DNA of 64,000 bases from Amyelois transitella (lineage: Eukaryota > Arthropoda > Insecta > Lepidoptera > Pyralidae): the NCBI RefSeq assembly GCF_032362555.1, contig NC_083508.1:1331001-1395000 (forward strand), given 5' to 3'. The notes under the pieces are model-generated. The model worked only from the letters and a program-made list of their open reading frames with translations, was not told the origin of the DNA and ran no database searches. Shown here one piece after another: positions 62,101-64,000 of the stretch (position 1 is its first letter; every line of letters starts with the position of its first letter). Made by a program: the position numbers and the translations under genes.

Positions 62101-63711
62101 ACTATCATTAAGCCAAATAGCTTAACGTGGTCTATAAGTCTTTTCAAGACTGTTGGCTCTGTCTACCCCGGAAGGGATAAAGACGATAATATGTATGTAT
62201 GTATACAAAATAACGTTCATGCAGCCGGAATTCCGAGCGTACTCGAGAGTAGTATAAAAGGATTCTATTTTTCATTTATATACATCAGATCTCATCATTA
62301 TCCCTTACGGGATAGACAGAGCGAGCAGAGAACTCGAAAAAGACTGTCACGTTGATGGATCTGAATCTTTTGAATGCCGCAACTAAATTATCATTCATGC
62401 CCACGACTCCGTGGCCAATTTTTTTCTTTATTTGAAATAATTCAATGATAGGTTTCTGACACCAATTCTTTAGCGATTTTTTTTTTAAATTTTGACAACT
62501 TTCTTTGGCGTCTCGGCCGAGTTTCTAACAGACGCCCTAAAGGTGTCTATGGCACCTAGGGTAACGATGGAACTGAGATCCTAATAGTGACGAAATGACT
62601 TGAAAAGAATCACATGTTTATCAGCCTTTTTCCCGTTCGTTCATACATTAAACTTTCCTACCACTACCAGGCTTCGACTATATAACGGGTGGCGGGGGCA
62701 CCGTGCTAAGCGTGTCAGCGGCGGCCATACTGTCCGAATGCGCGTGCGCCGGTCTCACCGCCCCGGACGACATGACGTTGGGCGCGTGCGGGCAACACCG
62801 GTACAATATAACTGTTACACACTCGCCACTTTTTCATCAGGTAAGTGCAAATAAAAAAAAATTAAGTAAATTTCATAAAAAAAAAGGAAAAATATCTTTC
62901 AACTAAACCTTTAATTTTAAAGATCTAAACAAATTTTACTACCATAGCGTGCCTAAATTTTCAGAGACCCAAAACAATTTTTTTTTTTCATATCGTATAT
63001 GATTTTTTTTTACTTTTCCTACGCTGAGTGAATAAATATGTTTTAGTTCTAATTTAGGTATTCCTTATTTGAAAATGGACTGGGAAATAAAGTAAAATAA
63101 ATGTTCCGTTTGGTTCCCTGTACATTAGAAGCGGTCCACTCCATATCATTCCCATAGATGTCGTAAAGGCGACTAGGAGAAAGAATTGAGATTCAAATAG
63201 TGACAGGTTACTAGCCCATCGCCTAAAAAAGAATCCCAAGTTTCTAAGCCCTATACTTTAGTCGCCTTTCGCGACATCCATGGGAAAGAGATGGAGTGAT
63301 CAAATTCTTTTTTATGTATTGGTGCCGGGAACTACACGGCGCTAAATAAATAACGACTAATGGATAGGCTTACCAACTTGGGATTCTTTTTTAGGCGATG
63401 GGCTAGCAACCTGTCACTACTTGAATCTCAATTCTATCATTTTGCCAAATAGCTGAACGTGGCCATTCAGTCTTTTCAAGACTGTTGGCTCTGTCTACCC
63501 CGCAAGGGATATAGACGTGACCATATGTATGTATGTATGTATGTATATATATACCCAGGCCCGCCCCCAAGACTATTCCCGTGAGGTGCTCGCCCGCGAC
63601 CGCCCCGTCTCGTTCCACGGCCACTCGTCCCCGGAGCCGATGCGGGTGTACGCGACCTGGTTCCAGCACGACCACATCGCGCGCAAGAGAAGGGTTAAGG
63701 ATGAGCTGTGA
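38180..63711 (+). CDS. B3GLCT: Beta-1,3-glucosyltransferase B3GLCT (protein O-fucose glucosyltransferase), 11 exons
   Basis: Exons 38180-38192, 38838-38891, 56120-56229, 56708-56899, 57228-57376, 57890-58079, 59042-59177, 59636-59789, 60374-60483, 62671-62840 and 63559-63711 join in phase (1431 nt, 476 aa; human about 498). Exons 1-2 give a signal peptide (MHARGATLVLTLAFLLRCAS). Exons 3-6 form the N-terminal half (VVFVIVSQTEPYHA, GAWTIIPLLGPL, DEEPTIIHHFTYYED). Exons 7-11 form the GT31 catalytic half: ESIFFAVKTWSGFHS, GHCVKTVAILKL, WIFLADDDT (metal-binding acidic triad), GERYGYGYG, YITGGGG, APDDMTLG and VTHSPLFHQARPQDY. Known role: in the ER it adds glucose in beta-1,3 linkage to O-fucose on thrombospondin type 1 repeats. 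The protein ends in KDEL, an ER-retention signal (human ends REEL). Exons 1-2 are assigned because ATG, phase and signal peptide fit; they sit 17 kb from exon 3. AATAAA lies at 63759-63764. Confidence 0.93.
38671..38732. repeat. Near-perfect inverted repeat (29-bp arms) in B3GLCT intron 1
   Basis: TGAAGGAAACACATTTCC on the left pairs with GGAAATGTGTTTCCTTCA on the right, continuing into ATTTATAAT/ATTATAAAT with a few-base loop and one mismatch. Confidence 0.85.
39231..39290 (-). repeat. Family A tail fragment
   Basis: ATACATACATATAATCACG to GGAGCCAACAGTCTTC only. Confidence 0.6.
39458..39883 (+). mobile_element. Helitron-like element, long form
   Basis: TCTATACTAATATTACAAAG to AGTCGCGAGCATAGCTAG; host A/T. 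It is about 160 bp longer than its relatives because of extra internal sequence. Confidence 0.8.
39950..41035. repeat. 480-bp tandem array of head-to-head Helitron ends
   Basis: A unique segment (CAGATTTATATGCCGCAAAT, CCGCCAGATATCTGCC) recurs at 39962, 40441 and 40923. Between copies, Helitron 5' ends lie in opposite orientation, meeting at a junction with AAATGGTCTACTAAAC (about 40225-40250). Confidence 0.85.
41168..41446 (+). repeat. Family C SINE, best copy
   Basis: GACGGCCTCTGTGGCGCAGC head, A box TGGCGCAGCGG, B box GGTTCGAATCC at 41219-41229, full body to TTTGGCCCGG and TATTTATTTA. A short AT duplication sits at about 41298-41325. Confidence 0.85.
41454..41880 (+). repeat. Two family A retroposons in tandem
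   Basis: 41454-41690 (CACCAATAGTAAAAAAAATA to GACGTGATTATATGTATG) and a shorter one at 41735-41880. Confidence 0.75.
41902..42064. mobile_element. MITE-like foldback element, 163 bp
   Basis: Ends CTGACATTAC and GTAATGTCAG. The imperfect inverted arms are about 50 bp and share GATAATTAGTCCGCA and TGCGGACTAATTATC. Confidence 0.8.
42240..42630. repeat. Family A fragments in opposite orientation
   Basis: 42255-42345 on + (ATCGCTTTCCCATGGATG...) and 42405-42625 on - (ATAATCTCCTGCGGGGTAGA... to GGTAACCACAC). Confidence 0.65.
42925..43225. repeat. Two family A fragments, opposite strands
   Basis: 42925-43050 (-), tail part; 43100-43225 (+), head part GCCGTGTGGTTCTCGGCACC. Confidence 0.7.
43498..43635. 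repeat. Dispersed repeat D, copy 1
   Basis: Shares GCAGAGACTACATCTTTCC and TTTCGGGTACTCTTGACC with 50790-50975. Class unknown. Confidence 0.6.
43690..43935 (+). repeat. Family A retroposon
   Basis: GTGCCGTGTGGTTCCCGGCA head, diverged tail (GACAAAGAAGTGACG). Confidence 0.75.
44905..45002 (+). repeat. Family A tail fragment
   Basis: CAAACAGCTGATCGTGCCC to GACGTGATTGTATGTACG. Confidence 0.65.
45424..45643 (-). repeat. Family A retroposon, internally deleted
   Basis: ATCACGTCTAAAACCCTTGC to TACCGGGAACCACACGGCA. Confidence 0.75.
47215..47346 (+). repeat. Family A tail fragment
   Basis: GGGGATGGGCTAGCAACC to GACGTGATTATACG. Confidence 0.7.
47923..48107 (-). repeat. Family A retroposon, internally deleted
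   Basis: ATAATCATGTCTGTAGCCC to TGCCGGAAATCACACGGCA. Confidence 0.7.
48298..48579 (-). mobile_element. Helitron-like element
   Basis: CTAGCTGTGCCCGCGACTTC to AATATTAGTATAGA; host A left and T right. Confidence 0.85.
48580..48790 (+). other. Short unrecognised open frame after a Helitron
   Basis: In frame with the preceding Helitron the sequence reads METTLVLLRDLLHQRNLECV, then ENNAERNVVASIIPGH and a stop at 48788. The composition looks protein-like and differs from the flanks. I do not recognise it; possibly a transposon protein remnant. Confidence 0.25.
49421..49657. mobile_element. MITE-like foldback element, 237 bp
   Basis: Arms of about 80 bp: TACAATTTAGATTCCTACAA at 49456-49475 is mirrored by TTGTAGGAATCTAAATTGTA further right. 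The centre carries GCTTTTTATTATGACGTGAA, also seen near 53746. Confidence 0.85.
49944..50210 (+). mobile_element. Helitron-like element, best copy
   Basis: TCTATACTAGTATTATAAAG to GTCGCGGGCACAGCTAG, host A/T, 267 bp. Confidence 0.9.
50367..50575 (-). mobile_element. Helitron-like element, CTAGAGGCC subfamily
   Basis: CTAGAGGCCGCCCGCGACTT to ACAATATAAGTAGGA, host A/T. Confidence 0.85.
50790..50975. repeat. Dispersed repeat D, copy 2
   Basis: Longer copy of the 43498-43635 repeat; ends TTGCCAGGACGTCTTAGACG. Confidence 0.6.
51001..51066. repeat. Near-perfect 31-bp inverted repeat
   Basis: ACGCGATAGTCATTCTCATAT, a four-base loop, then ATATGAGAATGACTATCGCG, extending to CAAATACATG/TATGTATTTG with one mismatch in the arms. 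Confidence 0.9.
51404..51465 (-). repeat. tRNA-like head (tRNA pseudogene or SINE start)
   Basis: On the minus strand an A box (TCGCAGCTCAGG, 51449-51460) and a B box (GGGTTCGATTCC, 51409-51420) are spaced as in tRNA. No pairing acceptor stem is visible, so it is not a working tRNA gene. Confidence 0.5.
51597..51740 (-). repeat. Family A retroposon, head missing
   Basis: ACATACATATGGTCACGTC to GACAGGTTGCTTACCCGTCG. Confidence 0.75.
51861..52110. repeat. 20-bp hairpin followed by degenerate GGTGGCG repeats
   Basis: ATAAGAGTCTGTAGAAGGA pairs with TCCTTCTACAGACTCTTAT. It is followed by about five loose copies of a 30-37 bp unit with TAGGTGGCGCTAAAATCG or TAGATGGCGTTAAATTCG. Confidence 0.7.
52612..52764 (+). 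other. Small unrecognised 50-aa open frame
   Basis: ATG-initiated; includes the string LRRMKYTRRRRYLDQLPYIN and ends in TAA. It sits after an A-rich stretch and has no clear splice sites. It may be a coding remnant or chance. Confidence 0.25.
52973..53352. mobile_element. MITE-like element with AGGGTTGCCAGG inverted ends
   Basis: Starts AGGGTTGCCAGGTC and ends GCCTGGCAACCCT. An internal segment of about 90 bp with AATTTCTCGACTGA and TTTTGGACACCT occurs twice. Confidence 0.75.
54130..54310 (-). repeat. Dispersed repeat E, copy 1
   Basis: GAATAGAATAGATTTATTTTC to TTTCACTGGACGTCAATTTA. Copies: 59438-59600 (opposite strand) and, diverged, 61940-62100. Class unresolved, possibly a LINE 3' end. 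Confidence 0.6.
55209..55375 (-). mobile_element. Helitron-like element, third subfamily
   Basis: CTAGATGTTGCCCGCGACTT to CGTTTGCATTTATAAGTAG. Confidence 0.65.
55514..55688. mobile_element. MITE-like foldback element
   Basis: Arms of about 60 bp: ATCAAACGCTTCGAGC on the left is mirrored by GCTCGACGCGTTTGAT on the right. The centre has CTAGATGGCGCTGATC. Confidence 0.75.
56388..56640 (-). repeat. Family A retroposon in B3GLCT intron 3
   Basis: ACATACATACATATAGTCACG to TTGTAGTGCCGG, ending about 70 nt before exon 4. Confidence 0.8.
56922..57148 (-). repeat. Family A retroposon filling most of B3GLCT intron 4
   Basis: Begins about 22 nt after the exon 4 donor; the intron is only 328 bp. Near the head an internal stretch is missing. 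Confidence 0.8.
57677..57862. repeat. Long palindrome: two family A heads face to face, before B3GLCT exon 6
   Basis: Left arm GTTTCCGGCACCAATAAAAA...GATGTCGTAAAAGGAG; right arm CTTAGTCGCCTTTTACGACA...GGTGCCGGGAACC. Arms of about 85 bp with a short spacer (ATGCTAAACCCCA). Ends 28 nt before exon 6. Confidence 0.85.
58101..58655. repeat. Cluster of three family A copies in B3GLCT intron 6
   Basis: 58101-58275 (+), 58279-58480 (+, diverged) and 58490-58650 (-). Confidence 0.65.
59319..59440 (+). repeat. Family A fragment in B3GLCT intron 7
   Basis: GTCGTAAAAGGCGACTAAAGG to GAATCTCGATTCTATC, followed by repeat E (59438-59600). Confidence 0.6.
59822..59962 (+). mobile_element. Helitron-like 3' part in B3GLCT intron 8
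   Basis: Ends GCGGACGAAGTCGCAGGCAA, then CAGCTAG and host T. Contains a short TCTG microsatellite. Confidence 0.7.
60195..60305 (+). repeat. Family C SINE, 3' half
   Basis: TATAGTATCGTTGAGTTAC to TATTTATTTATTTA; no tRNA head. Confidence 0.7.
60820..61756 (+). pseudogene. Broken DNA-transposon-type protein in B3GLCT intron 9
   Basis: One frame (about 60820-61275) with DDWLLFIDSSKRSLKC and GYTKFPCFICLWDSRAKLEH is interrupted by a stop at 61276, and the match continues in another frame (61325-61756) with CNMSIKLHFLHSHLDRFPEN, GERMHQGLRVMKERYQG and SDYCWSLIRHFPK. The GER.HQ...M..RYQG and DYCW strings are typical of repeated, unclassified transposon proteins common in arthropod genomes. A stop and a frame change show it is not functional. 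Superfamily not assigned. Confidence 0.75.
62100..62370. repeat. Family A fragments in B3GLCT intron 9
   Basis: 62100-62205 (+, GACTGTTGGCTCTGTCTACC to TATGTATGTATG) and 62280-62350 (-, decayed). Confidence 0.6.
63090..63345 (-). repeat. Family A pieces in B3GLCT intron 10
   Basis: A short + head piece at about 63100-63175 joins a minus piece from 63182 to TGCCGGGAACTACACGGC at 63340. Confidence 0.6.
63346..63549 (+). repeat. Family A retroposon whose tail abuts B3GLCT exon 11
   Basis: From ATAACGACTAATGGATAGGC to the (TATG)n tail, which runs into TATATATACCCAG, the exon 11 acceptor. Confidence 0.85.
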
Positions 63712-64000
63712 AATTGAAAAAAAGAATGAAATTAAGGTTAATATGAATGAAATGAATGAATAAATATGGAAGATTGCCGTAACTTTTTTTTTTAATTTGA
63801 AAATTATATAATACATTTTTGTATGTTCGGCTTACAAGGACTAGTCCGCGTATTGTAACAGCCACAATTATAAACTTATTGACTGTGAAATAATTATCAT
63901 GATAGGTTTCGGTATTTCCGAAAATTAGCGAACGACGTTTCGTGAGGACGAAAAAAACAGTTAGGTACCTACCTATAATCATTTTCACTTAAGAAACGAA
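63712..64000. other. B3GLCT 3' flank
   Basis: AATAAA at 63759-63764 is 48 nt after the stop. Nothing else recognised to the window end. Confidence 0.7.

Overview
The window is animal nuclear DNA, most probably from a moth or butterfly. All genes but one are split by introns with GT..AG ends, the non-coding DNA is AT-rich, and about half of the window is dispersed repeats whose ends (the 'CCGCGACTTCGTCCGCG' element, a tRNA-headed SINE, and a retroposon with a (TATG)n tail) are of the kind familiar from Lepidoptera. I see no prokaryotic, organellar or viral genes and no CRISPR array. No previously undescribed biological system is evident; the main interest is in unusual gene details and in how the repeats have reshaped gene structure.

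Six protein genes can be assembled exon by exon with matching splice phases. (1) CYB5D1-like cytochrome b5 domain protein, + strand, 7728-10355, 4 exons, 272 aa. (2) RWDD4, - strand, 12427-14570, 4 exons, 186 aa. (3) An intronless Aurora-family kinase with A-type marks, + strand, 15652-16710, 352 aa. (4) An ionotropic receptor, probably IR21a, - strand, 17097-22305, 8 exons, 702 aa. (5) ACOX3-type peroxisomal acyl-CoA oxidase, - strand, 23467-33609, 13 exons, 698 aa. (6) B3GLCT, the protein O-fucose beta-1,3-glucosyltransferase, + strand, 38180-63711, 11 exons, 476 aa, ending in KDEL. RWDD4 and Aurora are head to head about 1.1 kb apart; Aurora and the receptor are tail to tail about 0.4 kb apart; ACOX3 and B3GLCT are head to head about 4.6 kb apart. 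The genes have unrelated jobs (cilium, translation or stress-type RWD protein, mitosis, sensory reception, fatty-acid oxidation, ER glycosylation), and I infer no shared pathway.

Layout: 1-7.7 kb is repeat-rich intergenic DNA with one possible 5' exon of a leftward gene at about 6.07-6.24 kb. 7.7-22.3 kb is gene-dense. 22.3-23.5 kb is a short spacer. 23.5-33.6 kb is ACOX3, whose introns hold many retroposon copies, a tandem duplication, and broken pieces of its own exon 9. 33.6-38.2 kb is spacer. 38.9-56.1 kb is one 17-kb B3GLCT intron made largely of repeats. 56.1-63.7 kb holds the nine remaining B3GLCT exons, with a broken transposon protein in intron 9.

Repeat families, named here only for reference: family A, a 260-280 bp retroposon with a hairpin head and a (TATG)n tail, around fifty full or partial copies, several with clear target-site duplications; family B, non-autonomous Helitron-like elements (TC...CTAG, inserted between A and T, 3' hairpin) in several subfamilies; family C, a tRNA-derived SINE; and several foldback (MITE-like) elements. 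Identifications rest on reading the sequence and on remembered family features; no database search was run.
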